NCBI RefSeq assembly: GCF_003402975.1
Contig: NZ_QURB01000004.1
Span: forward strand, 212,955 to 276,954
Direction of reading: 5' to 3'
Source of the DNA: Brumimicrobium aurantiacum
Lineage (GTDB): Bacteria; Bacteroidota; Bacteroidia; Flavobacteriales_D; Crocinitomicaceae
DNA length: 64,000 nucleotides
The position numbers and the translations under genes are program-made. Below the pieces are notes generated by a model that was not told the DNA's origin, ran no database searches, and was given only the letters and a program-made list of their open reading frames with translations. Below are positions 30,459 to 40,300 of the stretch, one piece after another. Within the stretch, counting starts at the first letter, position 1. Every line of letters begins with the position of its first letter.

Positions 30459-30488
30459 CAAAGATAATAAGATAAATCTTATGAACAA
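30459..30488 (-). promoter_or_regulatory. Bacteroidota-type promoter of rpsU
   Basis: TTG, exactly 19 nt, then TATCTTTG on the minus strand; the predicted leader to the rpsU ATG at 30415 is about 38 nt. Full match to the phylum consensus. Confidence 0.85.
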
Positions 30489-30491
30489 TAT

Positions 30492-31631
30492 TTATTTTAA
30501 AATTTCTCTAGAAATTACAACTTTTTGTATTTCAGAAGTTCCTTCACCGATTGTCATTAGCTTTGCATCACGCAAAAACTTTTCAGCAGGATACTCTTTT
30601 GTATAACCATATCCTCCCATAATTTGAACCGCTTCATTTCCACACATTACAGAAGTTTCACTTGCAAAGTATTTAGCATACGCTCCTTCTTCCGTCATCT
30701 TCTCTCCTTTGTTTTTCAACGAAGCAGCATTAAAAGTAAGTAGTTCAGCAGCTTTTACATTTGTAGCCATATCCGCTAATTTAAAGCTAATTCCTTGAAA
30801 TTGTGCTATTGATTTTCCGAACTGCTCACGTTCTTTAGCGTATTTAACTGAAGCTTCATAAGCACCACGTGCAACTCCACAACTTAAAGCTGCGATAGAA
30901 ATCCTACCACCATCTAAAACTTGCATCGCTTGCATAAACCCTTTTCCTACCTCACCAATAAGGTTTTCATTAGGAACACGAACGTTATCGAAGATCAACT
31001 CTGCAGTCTCACTTGCTCTCACCCCTAACTTATCTTTAATTTTTACAGCAGAAAATCCAGGAGTACCTTTTTCGACGATAAAAGCAGAAATCCCTTTACT
31101 ATCTAACAATTCTCCTGTTCTTACCAATACAACAGAAACATCTCCTGATAAACCGTGAGTAATCCAGTTCTTGGCACCATTGATAATCCAATCATCACCA
31201 TCTTTAACTGCAGTTGTTTTCATCCTCATGGCATCAGAACCAGTATTAGGCTCAGTTAAACCCCATGCACCAATAAACTCCCCAGAAGCTAATTTAGGAA
31301 GGTACTTCTTTTTTTGAGCTTCAGAACCGTGATAATAGATATGTCCAGTACATAATGAGTTATGAGCAGCAACAGAAAGGCCTAATCCACCGCATACTTT
31401 TCCTAACTCAATAAGTGCAGTTACATATTCATCATAAGAGAATCCACTTCCGCCATACTCTTCTGGAACATAAATACCAAGTAATCCTAAATCACCAAGT
31501 TTTTTCATTACATCTACAGGGAAGTGTTCTTTATCATCCCACTCCATAAAGTTTGGTTTAATCTCTTTTTCAGCAAAATCTCTAACCATTTGCTGAATCA
31601 TAATCTGATTCTCATTAAGCTCAAAATTCAT
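30492..31631 (-). CDS. Acyl-CoA dehydrogenase
   Basis: FAD enzyme that introduces the alpha-beta double bond in acyl-CoA substrates, feeding electrons to an electron-transfer flavoprotein. The 379 residues match the family. Seen: GAWGLTEPNTGSDAMRMKTT in the middle domain, GGRISIAALSCGVARGAYE, the FAD-binding REQFGKSIAQFQ and the C-terminal IGEGTSEIQ, whose Glu is the usual catalytic base of short- and branched-chain enzymes. Substrate chain length cannot be told from sequence alone. It has its own TATCTTTG box upstream. Confidence 0.93.
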   Translation of the reverse strand: MNFELNENQIMIQQMVRDFAEKEIKPNFMEWDDKEHFPVDVMKKLGDLGLLGIYVPEEYGGSGFSYDEYVTALIELGKVCGGLGLSVAAHNSLCTGHIYYHGSEAQKKKYLPKLASGEFIGAWGLTEPNTGSDAMRMKTTAVKDGDDWIINGAKNWITHGLSGDVSVVLVRTGELLDSKGISAFIVEKGTPGFSAVKIKDKLGVRASETAELIFDNVRVPNENLIGEVGKGFMQAMQVLDGGRISIAALSCGVARGAYEASVKYAKEREQFGKSIAQFQGISFKLADMATNVKAAELLTFNAASLKNKGEKMTEEGAYAKYFASETSVMCGNEAVQIMGGYGYTKEYPAEKFLRDAKLMTIGEGTSEIQKVVISREILK

Positions 31632-31674
31632 TCTATATAATTTAAGTTCGTAAAAAATTCAATAATTCGAGTTG

Positions 31675-31682
31675 CAAAGATA
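31675..31682 (-). promoter_or_regulatory. Promoter -7 box of the acyl-CoA dehydrogenase gene
   Basis: TATCTTTG on the minus strand, 43 nt upstream of the start codon. At 19-nt spacing upstream the -33 element would be TTA rather than TTG. Confidence 0.6.
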
Positions 31683-31712
31683 GTATATTTTTAAACTCTT
31701 CTAAAAAAACAC

Positions 31713-32663
31713 CTATTCAACTGTTAAATAAACCTTTAACCTTTCAAAATCATCTCTATCTATATAAGGAGTCAAAAGCACTTCATCTATTCGCTTGAAC
31801 TTACCATAATTTTCGCGGTGAAAAACAATAGACTTTGCAACATTATAATCAATTAAAGGGTGCTTACTCATTTCCTTTTGAGTAGCTAAATTTATATTAA
31901 TAGGTTCAATTTTTGTTTTATCAATAATTAAGTAAGGACTTATTTCATCTAGCTTTTCTTTATCAAGTTTATATATATCAAAAAGTTGGTCCAAAGAAAT
32001 CAGCCCTCCATATTCATCTCGCTTTTTAATAATTTCTTTAGCAAAATAAGGTCCAATACCTGGAATACTTTTCAAATCCCATGCTGTTGCAGTATTTACC
32101 GAAACAGGCTTAACTTCTTTAACTTTCTTGTTATTACTTTTCTTCCAAGTAGAGGTATCTTTTTGGGAATAACTAGTTTTAGGGGCCTCGTCTTTTCTGT
32201 AGTTTTGCGTCTCGGTGGTAACTTTTTCAATTCTTTCTGGCAAATCAACCATTGGTTCTAATACCTGATATAATTCATCATCTACCACATACAACTTCTT
32301 AAGGTCAGATTTAATTCGTAGTGTTGCTCCACTTTTTAGGTAATTGAGAATCGATTGAGCTTGTTTTTTAGACAAACCTGTAGACTGCCATTGCTCCAAG
32401 GAATAATCATTTGGGTTAAAAAGACTTTTTGGTCGATGGTAACGTGTACTTTTCTTCTTCTCGGGCGCTATTTCTTTTGCAACTTTCTTATCAATAAACA
32501 ATTTTCCAGAATTCACCTCATGCGTTGGAGGTGTATAAAAATAATTATAATAAATTCTGGGACTAATCGAAACTATGACAAAAACAAAGAGTAAAACGAC
32601 AATCCCTTTACGGGCTCGTTTCGAAAAATGAATCCAATCACTATCCCAGCTCTTTTTTGCCAA
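31713..32663 (-). CDS. Membrane-anchored helix-hairpin-helix protein (ComEA-like repeats), TTG start
   Basis: 316 residues. One N-terminal membrane helix (about 19-37, GIVVLLFVFVIVSISP) follows a short basic cytoplasmic tail; the rest should lie outside the inner membrane. Three helix-hairpin-helix units are visible: YSLEQWQSTGLSKKQAQSIL, the classic VNTATAWDLKSIPGIGPYFA (about residue 195), and INLATQKEMSKHPLIDYNVA near the C terminus. ComEA proteins bind incoming DNA during uptake; whether this one does is open. The only usable start is TTG at 32663, 5 nt after the symporter stop, so translation is probably coupled to it. Confidence 0.78.
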   Translation of the reverse strand: MAKKSWDSDWIHFSKRARKGIVVLLFVFVIVSISPRIYYNYFYTPPTHEVNSGKLFIDKKVAKEIAPEKKKSTRYHRPKSLFNPNDYSLEQWQSTGLSKKQAQSILNYLKSGATLRIKSDLKKLYVVDDELYQVLEPMVDLPERIEKVTTETQNYRKDEAPKTSYSQKDTSTWKKSNNKKVKEVKPVSVNTATAWDLKSIPGIGPYFAKEIIKKRDEYGGLISLDQLFDIYKLDKEKLDEISPYLIIDKTKIEPININLATQKEMSKHPLIDYNVAKSIVFHRENYGKFKRIDEVLLTPYIDRDDFERLKVYLTVE

Positions 32664-32668
32664 ATTAT

Positions 32669-34744
32669 TTATTTAAATCTTTTAATAGCTCCTGATTTTA
32701 TTCTTGAGAAATAATCTTTAAGGTCATTTTTAACCTCACCAGACATAATAAGCAATCCTAAAATATTAGGGAAGGCCATTCCAAGAATCATTAAATCTGA
32801 AAAATCAATTACCGCTCCTAATCCAACGGAAGCACCAATTACAACGAAAATCAAGAAGATGAATTTATATATTAATGCAGAAACCTTTGTTTCACCAAAA
32901 ACATAAGTCCATGCTTTCAAGCCGTAATAAGACCAAGAAATCATCGTTGAGAATGCAAAAAGTACAACAGCAAAAGACAATACATATAGAGACCAATCAC
33001 CTAAAGATGATGAAAACGCTGCTGAAGTCAGTGCCGCTCCTTCCAACCCTTCTGGATCCTGTGCATACCCTGTAAAAATAATCACCAAGGCAGTCATTGT
33101 ACAAACTACAACAGTATCAATAAATGGTTCTAAAATAGCTACAACACCTTCACTCACTGGCTCATCAGTTTTCGCTGCTGCGTGTGCAATAGGAGCAGAT
33201 CCCACACCCGCTTCATTTGAAAATGCAGCACGTTGAAACCCTAAAATTAAAACTCCAATAAATCCACCATACATTGCGTCTGGACTAAATGCCCCAGAAA
33301 TAATTGTACTAAATCCATGTCCTAAATTATCATAGTTAAATCCAATAATTACTAGAGCTGAAACCACATAGATCCCGACCATTGTAGGAACAATTTTATC
33401 CGTAACTTTTGCAATACTTTTAATACCTCCAACGATTACAATTCCTACTAAAATGGCCATACCAATTCCGAAATATAAACCATAAGAAGAGAATCCTTCC
33501 CATCCTGGAATTTCAGCCAACTGATTGAATGCTTGATTTACTTGGAACATATTTCCACCTCCAAGCGAACCTCCAACACAAAGAATAGCAAAAAGAATTG
33601 CCAATACTTTTCCTAGTTGTTTGAAACCAGGACCTCTTTTTTCTAATCCTCGACTAAGGTAATACATTGGACCACCAAAAACTTCTCCGTCTTCCTTTTG
33701 GTGACGATATTTTACTCCTAAAGTACATTCAACAAATTTAGAAGCCATCCCAATTAAACCAGCCAAGATCATCCAAAAAGTCGCACCAGGACCTCCCATA
33801 CTAATTGCAATTGCAACACCTGCAATATTACCTAAACCAACGGTTGCAGACAAAGCAGTAACAAGAGCCTGGAAATGTGTAACCTCACCAGCATGTTCAT
33901 TTGGATCATCATAACGTCCACGCACTAAATCTATGGCATGACGCACTCCTCTAAATTGAATAAACTTCATTCGGATAGTGAAGAAAATTGCTCCACAAAC
34001 TAACCAAACAACGATTAATGGGATTCCCTGAGATTTATTTGATAAGTTTTTAAAATAAAAAGGCTGAGGAGCAGCATAATCTATCTTACCTAAAACTTTT
34101 TCAGAGCGATTCCCTCTTTTATTTTTAAAGTAAACTTTATCTCCCTCTTTAACCTTTTGGCCTTCATGGGTTCCATAAACTAAGGTTCCATTTCCCATTG
34201 CATAAAAAGGGAATTCTTTATCTCCATCTTTTAGAATTGCAACAGGTTCCAGGTGCTCAACCTGCTCACCATCTTCCTTCAACCATTTTTTAAGCGTATA
34301 ATTTGTTTTTTCAGCATTGATTGCAAAAGGAGCTTTTAGCACAAAATCATTAACTTTAACTGTATCAGACCATGGCTCTGCAAATAATATAGTTTGCAAA
34401 ACATTTACGGCTGGTTTCATGGTATTATTAACGTGTTCGGAAAAACTATTTGGTTCAACAAAAGCCCTAACAGTTACTGAATCATCTTTGGCGTCAATAA
34501 CAGTAACAATCACTGAATCACCTTCCGACCAACCACTATACTTATCGTTATAGATTGATATGTTTTCATCATTCCACACATATTTATAAGGTCTTTCACC
34601 TCCCTCTGCTTCAATTATGACTTCAACATCATCAATAGCTTGTGACTGGTCATTGGTAGAAATTTCTGCACTTAGTGGTTTATCTTGACTGAATGCAAAG
34701 TTGCTCAAAAGGAAAATCGTAGCCAAAATCTTAGCTAATCTCAT
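32669..34744 (-). CDS. AGCS-family sodium:amino acid symporter with signal peptide and extracytoplasmic SprB-like and lipoyl-like domains
   Basis: 691 residues, well above the 450-560 usual for the alanine/glycine:cation symporter family. The C-terminal two thirds are a standard AGCS core: [20 protein letters not shown] (TM1), [40 protein letters not shown], and [20 protein letters not shown]. Ahead of it come a signal peptide (1-19), an SprB/Ig-like segment (about 22-95, [10 protein letters not shown]), a helix matching the normal AGCS N terminus ([17 protein letters not shown]), and an inserted segment of about 90 residues resembling a lipoyl/biotinyl fold: [20 protein letters not shown], a DK-containing turn near 175, then [20 protein letters not shown]. 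Transport of alanine, glycine or similar with Na+ is family knowledge; the insert's role is unknown. Coupled to the HhH gene. Confidence 0.88.
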   Translation of the reverse strand: MRLAKILATIFLLSNFAFSQDKPLSAEISTNDQSQAIDDVEVIIEAEGGERPYKYVWNDENISIYNDKYSGWSEGDSVIVTVIDAKDDSVTVRAFVEPNSFSEHVNNTMKPAVNVLQTILFAEPWSDTVKVNDFVLKAPFAINAEKTNYTLKKWLKEDGEQVEHLEPVAILKDGDKEFPFYAMGNGTLVYGTHEGQKVKEGDKVYFKNKRGNRSEKVLGKIDYAAPQPFYFKNLSNKSQGIPLIVVWLVCGAIFFTIRMKFIQFRGVRHAIDLVRGRYDDPNEHAGEVTHFQALVTALSATVGLGNIAGVAIAISMGGPGATFWMILAGLIGMASKFVECTLGVKYRHQKEDGEVFGGPMYYLSRGLEKRGPGFKQLGKVLAILFAILCVGGSLGGGNMFQVNQAFNQLAEIPGWEGFSSYGLYFGIGMAILVGIVIVGGIKSIAKVTDKIVPTMVGIYVVSALVIIGFNYDNLGHGFSTIISGAFSPDAMYGGFIGVLILGFQRAAFSNEAGVGSAPIAHAAAKTDEPVSEGVVAILEPFIDTVVVCTMTALVIIFTGYAQDPEGLEGAALTSAAFSSSLGDWSLYVLSFAVVLFAFSTMISWSYYGLKAWTYVFGETKVSALIYKFIFLIFVVIGASVGLGAVIDFSDLMILGMAFPNILGLLIMSGEVKNDLKDYFSRIKSGAIKRFK

Positions 34745-34828
34745 AAATAATTATTTTTGTGTTCGAATAAATAAATTAATAACCTTTGTTAAAAATAAGG
34801 TCGATTTGGCTAATTTATGAATATTATT

Positions 34829-35737
34829 TCAATTTTCAGGATCTATTTTCGATAAGGTTACCATAAAGTCTGTCGGATTATAATCAAATCCTTTCTTTGC
34901 TTTATCGATAATTAAGCCAGAGGAAATAGGCCTTTTTGCCTTTTGATTTAAGTTTTTTGATGTGATTGCTGAGACCAAATCTGTATCAACTTTTAAATAT
35001 TCAGCCACAAGAATAATATAATCAAACATAGATTTAAGATCACCTCCTGCTATGTTATAGACACCAAAGGAATTAGAATTAATTACTTTTTGACAAGCTT
35101 GCACAAGGTCTTCTACAAAAGTTGGAGTTCTAAATTGGTCATTCACAATTTTCAATTGATTTCCTTTTCTCAATTCTTGCATCGACCAATTAAAGATATT
35201 CCCTTTATTCAATTTTTCACCTACACCGTATACAATTGAAGTCCTTAAAATAGTTACTTTTTCAAAACCACTTTTGAAAATAATCTGCTCGCCATCCCAT
35301 TTGGATTTACCATAATTACTCAAAGGGTTTGCTGTGTCTTCTTCGGAATAACTCTTTTTCTGTCCATCAAAAATAAAATCTGTTGAAATTTGAATTAAAT
35401 GAATTTCTGTATTTTCAATCGCTTCCAAAATATTTTTAACACCTGTGGCATTGACTCCAAAACATCTCTCAACCTCATCTTCACAGGCATCAACATTGGT
35501 CATCGCTGCAGCATTTATTATATGAGTAGGATTAAATTCTTGAATTACCTCTTTTACCTGCTCTTTATTCTGGATGTTTAAGGCACGAAAATCATTGTCT
35601 GGACAATATGAAATTTTGTTTTCTGAATTTGCAGTTGCTAGAAATTCTATTTGATTTTCTATAAAATGTTTAGTTAACGTTTGACCAAGAAGACCGTTAC
35701 TTCCTGTAATCAAAATTCTGTTTTTTGATTGACTCAT
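34829..35737 (-). CDS. RmlD-like NAD(P)-dependent sugar-nucleotide reductase (dTDP-4-dehydrorhamnose reductase family)
   Basis: 302-residue extended short-chain dehydrogenase. Rossmann motif GSNGLLG (residues 12-18), NAAAMTNVDACED typical of RmlD, an ISTDFIFDG segment and the catalytic Tyr-x-x-x-Lys in NYGKSKWDGE. RmlD reduces dTDP-4-keto-rhamnose for surface polysaccharide; no other rhamnose gene is nearby, so the true substrate is uncertain. The start is the ATG at 35737, which overlaps the PspC-like stop as ATGA, implying translational coupling. Confidence 0.85.
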   Translation of the reverse strand: MSQSKNRILITGSNGLLGQTLTKHFIENQIEFLATANSENKISYCPDNDFRALNIQNKEQVKEVIQEFNPTHIINAAAMTNVDACEDEVERCFGVNATGVKNILEAIENTEIHLIQISTDFIFDGQKKSYSEEDTANPLSNYGKSKWDGEQIIFKSGFEKVTILRTSIVYGVGEKLNKGNIFNWSMQELRKGNQLKIVNDQFRTPTFVEDLVQACQKVINSNSFGVYNIAGGDLKSMFDYIILVAEYLKVDTDLVSAITSKNLNQKAKRPISSGLIIDKAKKGFDYNPTDFMVTLSKIDPEN

Positions 35738-35970
35738 AATTCCCAAATCGAGGTTCTTTTTTTACGCATTTTAAAAATATGTTTGTTTTCAAGAATCCAA
35801 CCCATTCCCAAATAGATGACCAATGGAGAACCTAAAGCAATAAAAGAACTATAAATAAAAAACAATCGAACTTTTGAGGATCGAACGCCTAACTTTTTCC
35901 CCCACCATTCGCTCACCCCGAAAGAACGCATCTCAAAGAAAAACACTATTTTTTGAATAAACTTACGCAT
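35734..35970 (-). CDS. Small PspC-domain membrane protein
   Basis: 78 residues from ATG 35970; a GTG two codons upstream is also possible. FEMRSFGVSEWWGKKLGVRS followed by VRLFFIYSSFIALGSPLVIY is the Bacteroidota form of the PspC domain, with one or two membrane segments in the middle and a basic C-terminal tail. PspC proteins take part in envelope stress responses in proteobacteria; a role here is not established. It sits between DUF2851 (2 nt gap) and the RmlD-like gene (ATGA overlap). Confidence 0.75.
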   Translation of the reverse strand: MRKFIQKIVFFFEMRSFGVSEWWGKKLGVRSSKVRLFFIYSSFIALGSPLVIYLGMGWILENKHIFKMRKKRTSIWEL

Positions 35971-35972
35971 AA

Positions 35973-37241
35973 TCACTTTTCTAAATTTGCCATTCCAACT
36001 TTACACGACAAACATTTTTTAAAATTACAAAATTCATTGTTTAATTCTAACAATCCTTGACTTTCTAATGCATTTTTTGGACGAAAACCAATATTCTCCC
36101 AGTATTTCACCACATTATTTGTTTCTGGAGGAAGCTCTTCCATTAAATCAATGATTTTATCACTAAAACCAAAATCATTGCGAAGATGTTTCAATGCAAT
36201 AAAATAAGGTACAAAACCATTAATCAATAAGTTTTGTTTAAACAATCTTGAAAAGCCCAACTTTCTTGGTTTTGCTTTTTTCCCAAAAACATAGTGTGTT
36301 TTCCAATATGCATTAATAGTACTATCTGGAAGATGTTTAATTTTCTCAATTAATTCCAAACTTGTTAGTGCAGACAAATTATGAAACTCAAAATAAGAAA
36401 GTAATGCAACTACTTGTGCAATTAAAATTGTCGGAAAACTATGGGGTCGTATTCCACTAAACTTCCATGAAGACGCATTCATTTCGGGCAACCCATGTTT
36501 ATGTTTTAATAACTTCCATAAGCTTTGTAACTTTAAAAAATAATGATCCTCTATTGGATCATTAAGTAATCCTGCTGCTCCAAAAAACAATGACTCTAAA
36601 CGTGTAGTATCCCACCGTTCTTTCAAAACAAGTTGATAAGGAATTATACAAGCCAATTCCTGCATCGGTAATTTATTCACTCTACCTCCTATAGCTTTAA
36701 AAATTGCCGCCAGAAGAATCTCGTTTTGCCCTCTTTTTTCTACATTCATCAACTCTATCAATTCCAAGCCTTTTCTCTCAATACGGTGCAGAAAAAGGAC
36801 ATCTATTTGTTGTAACAGAGCCAGCTGATGATCCATCACTACATCTGAACATGGTACTTTTCTTGTGGTTGAAATAATACGTTGATAATTTCGAAAATGC
36901 GAAAGGTCTATTTGACTTTTAAGTTCAATTGTTGGTAAAGGAACATCATTAACTAAGACCTCTTTATCATGTTCATATACAACGTGTAAAATTACATTAT
37001 CATACGCTTGATCCAAATGATGTTTGTGTAAATACCAATCCGATGATTTGATGTGAAGTTCAATGTTTCCAGACCATTTTATACCATTAATAGCAACAGT
37101 TCCATTGAAAAAATCAGGTCCGGCATCTAGGTTATACCAACCCACTTGGGACACACTAACGGTAGAACCGTCGGTTAATTTTAACTGATTGAAATTTAGA
37201 CGCTTCATACGCCAGAGATAATGCAAATATTCTTCTTGCAT
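35973..37241 (-). CDS. DUF2851 family protein
   Basis: 422 residues from the ATG at 37241 (MQEEYLHYLW). The N-terminal block with DAGPDFFNGTVAINGIKWSG and IELHIKSSDWYLHKHH, then YDNVILHVVYEHD, is diagnostic of DUF2851, a Bacteroidota family of unknown function. The conserved Asp, His and Glu residues make an enzyme possible but unproven. The final part has a Cys pair (FKKCLSCKVG). An upstream extension to 37286 is unlikely because it runs close to the promoter and reads as a hydrophobic artefact. First gene of the three-gene unit. Confidence 0.85.
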   Translation of the reverse strand: MQEEYLHYLWRMKRLNFNQLKLTDGSTVSVSQVGWYNLDAGPDFFNGTVAINGIKWSGNIELHIKSSDWYLHKHHLDQAYDNVILHVVYEHDKEVLVNDVPLPTIELKSQIDLSHFRNYQRIISTTRKVPCSDVVMDHQLALLQQIDVLFLHRIERKGLELIELMNVEKRGQNEILLAAIFKAIGGRVNKLPMQELACIIPYQLVLKERWDTTRLESLFFGAAGLLNDPIEDHYFLKLQSLWKLLKHKHGLPEMNASSWKFSGIRPHSFPTILIAQVVALLSYFEFHNLSALTSLELIEKIKHLPDSTINAYWKTHYVFGKKAKPRKLGFSRLFKQNLLINGFVPYFIALKHLRNDFGFSDKIIDLMEELPPETNNVVKYWENIGFRPKNALESQGLLELNNEFCNFKKCLSCKVGMANLEK

Positions 37242-37296
37242 GATAAGGTGGTTTTTAGATTTATATATTAAGATAATAAAAAACAATTAAAACCAC

Positions 37297-37328
37297 CAAA
37301 TCTATCTTGGTAAAAATAGCTACTACAA
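37297..37328 (-). promoter_or_regulatory. Bacteroidota-type promoter of the DUF2851-PspC-RmlD unit
   Basis: TTG, 21 nt, then TAGATTTG on the minus strand, about 55 nt upstream of the DUF2851 ATG. A 9-bp inverted repeat (GGTGGTTTT at 37247-37255 with AAAACCACC at 37289-37297) spans the predicted leader and touches the -7 box, a possible operator or leader hairpin. Confidence 0.7.
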
Positions 37329-37337
37329 GAAAGAATA

Positions 37338-40300
37338 CTACTCCTTATTTGCCTTTACCCCCTTCACCCCAATAATTGTTACATCATCCGTTTGTGGATA
37401 ATCTCGAATCCAGTCTTTAAAAACTTTTTGTAAATGTTTTTTTTGTTGATCTAAATTTAATTGTGCAGTTTCTTCCATTATAGAAAGGAATCTTTTTATT
37501 GTTAGCTTTTTATTTCGATCGCCACCAAACTGATCAGGGTATCCATCAGAAAATAAATATAAGGTTTGATTACTTAACAATTTCAGTGACTCAGTTTTAT
37601 ATGAGAAATCTTTTTCAAAAGGAACATCGCCAATGTGTTTAATCTGCCCTTTTATCACCTCAAGGTTTGAACTTCCTTTTTCGGTAATTATAAATCGACC
37701 ACCTGCCAATGCGTATTCCACTTTATTGGAATGTTGATCAAAAACACATACAACCGCCTCCATTCCATCTTGCAATCGATTAGCACCATCTCTTGGGAGC
37801 ACTTCTGCCAAACGAACATCTAATTGATTTAATATCTCACCAGGATCGAAAATCTTTGACTCCAACACGATTTGATTCAAAATATTAATTCCAAGCAAAG
37901 TCATAAAGGAACCAGGAACACCATGCCCTGTACAATCTGAGAGCACGAGAACAGTTTTATCTCCAACGTCTTTCAACCAGAAAAAATCTCCTGAAACAAT
38001 ATCTTTTGGTTGAAAGAATATACAATGTTCATCGAATAACCTTTCAAAATCAGAATGAAAAGGCAACATATTAAATTGTATTTTCTTGGCATAATTGATT
38101 GAAGAAGTAATGTCCTTATTTTGCTCTTTAATAATAGCATTGGCCTCTCTTGTACTTGTTATATCTCGGGCAAGACCTAAAAAACCAGTAACTACATTTT
38201 TTGCACCTGGCTTTTTCATTGGAGTTAGATTTAGACCAAGCCATTTCAATTCATTCGTAGCAGTTATAACTGGAAATTCTTGGTATCCTCCTTTTTTATT
38301 TTCTTTCAGATATTCATTAAAGAAGTCCTCCAGTTGATTTTTAAAAGCAGGTTTAACATACTTGAAAAAAGATGAGTTGATGAGCCCAACTTTTGATTGA
38401 TCTAAAACTTCACAACATTTTTGATTTACAAAAGTAAAACGACCTTCTCTATCTGTTTGAAATATTAAATCATCGGCATTTCTTACAATTAATTCATAAT
38501 AGTTTTCCAAGTTGATTTTTTCAGTCACATCTTGCCCCAAAATCACCCTTAACTCATCAGAAAACTGTTTACACGACCATTGATAATAGGCTACTTCACC
38601 TCCTTCTGTAATTAACGGGGTTACAAAAATTGCTCCCTCGCTAAAATTATTTTCCAGATCAACTTCACTGAAGCTTTTCATATCATTATAAGTCGGTTGA
38701 TATTCTTTTAAGAATAGAATATTCTGTCCTTTCAACGATTTTTTCATCCCCAGCAATACCTCAATATTTTCACTTGAATAAGAAATAATTCCTTTTTTAT
38801 CAAAAGCAATTACTAAGGCATTTCCTTTATTCACAACTCCCGAGGTAAAGATCAATTGTTCAAGAGAATTATTTCTTAAATAACTATTGTAAATCATCAG
38901 AAAAATGATCATAGCCATACCTATAAGGAATACATACCTATTAAAGACAGCTTCATCAACAAAAAAGATAATTGCTACACTTAGTATACCAAGCGCCAAA
39001 CCAACAAAAACGGAGGACCGTAATTTCTCTAATGTATATGGCGCAATATAAGTAACTAAAATTAAAGCTAAAAAGTAGAAAGGATGAATATCCGAAATAT
39101 AAACATAAGCTAAATTATATCCCAAAAGCAATAAAAAACCAAATGTCAGATAGAGTCTTGCATGATTCAATTTTTGATCTACAAAACGCAGAGTCAAATA
39201 AAGACCAAGTACAATCACACCTATAATAATCGCACTTAAATCATGAGACTCTATACTTTCATCTATTCGTGAAACGATAATATGTCCTAGCGTATTTGCA
39301 AAAGCTCCAAATGCCAGAATACTTTTTGCTACCGATCGATCTGCAACGACATCACGTGAAAGAATAATATTCTTTTTACTAAAATTACTTGACCTATCAA
39401 GAAAGAGAATGCTTAGCAATACAACAAGACCAGTGATCAGAATAATAAACCATCTATTTTTATAGAATGGGATATCGATATTAAAAGGTAGAGTTCTTGT
39501 TTCACTTATGCTCTCTCCCTCAATTGAAGACTTTACCTCAAAGACATAATTTCCTGCCATCAGATTATTATAAACAGCCTCTTTCTCAGGTGACCATTCA
39601 GACCAAACTGACAACTCTTCTTCTCCACCAAGTAAACGATATTTATAAGTTACAAAGCTTGATTTGGTGTTAACACTTTTAAATTCTATAAGCACACTAT
39701 TATCCTCAGAGTCAATCAAAATCACTGAGTCTTCATCTATAAACCTTTCAATATTTTTATTCTTAAAAGAAGCTATGATTGGCTTGTTTAATCTGCGTTT
39801 TTTTTCAAAAAACTCTGGTCTAACTGTAACTAGACCACCAAGCGTTCCTAAATAAACAGAACCATCCTCATCATGATATGATGCTCTCATATGGGTTTCG
39901 TATCCGTAAAATCCGTTTTCCTTATTGTAAGTTTTACTTGAGAGTGGATTTCCTTCTGCTGAGATTTTGATCACCGTTACACCTTTATTACTACCCACAA
40001 TTAAATCTCCAAACTCATCTGCATTCAAAGTATATATTAACAAAGAGGGTAGGTATTTTTCAGCAGTTATTTTAACGATTTCGTCTTCACTTTTAATTCC
40101 AAACAAACCATGATCCATACTAAACCAGATGGTACCGAATTTATCCATGGCCGTATTTCCTACATATCCTTTTACTGGATCTCCATTTTCAGGTGAGTAG
40201 AAATACTCTAATTTATTCGTAATAGGATCAAACTGTTTTATTCCTTTATTTGTAATAAAATACAAAATTGAGGAGTCTTGATTTAAAATAGCATCATTGT

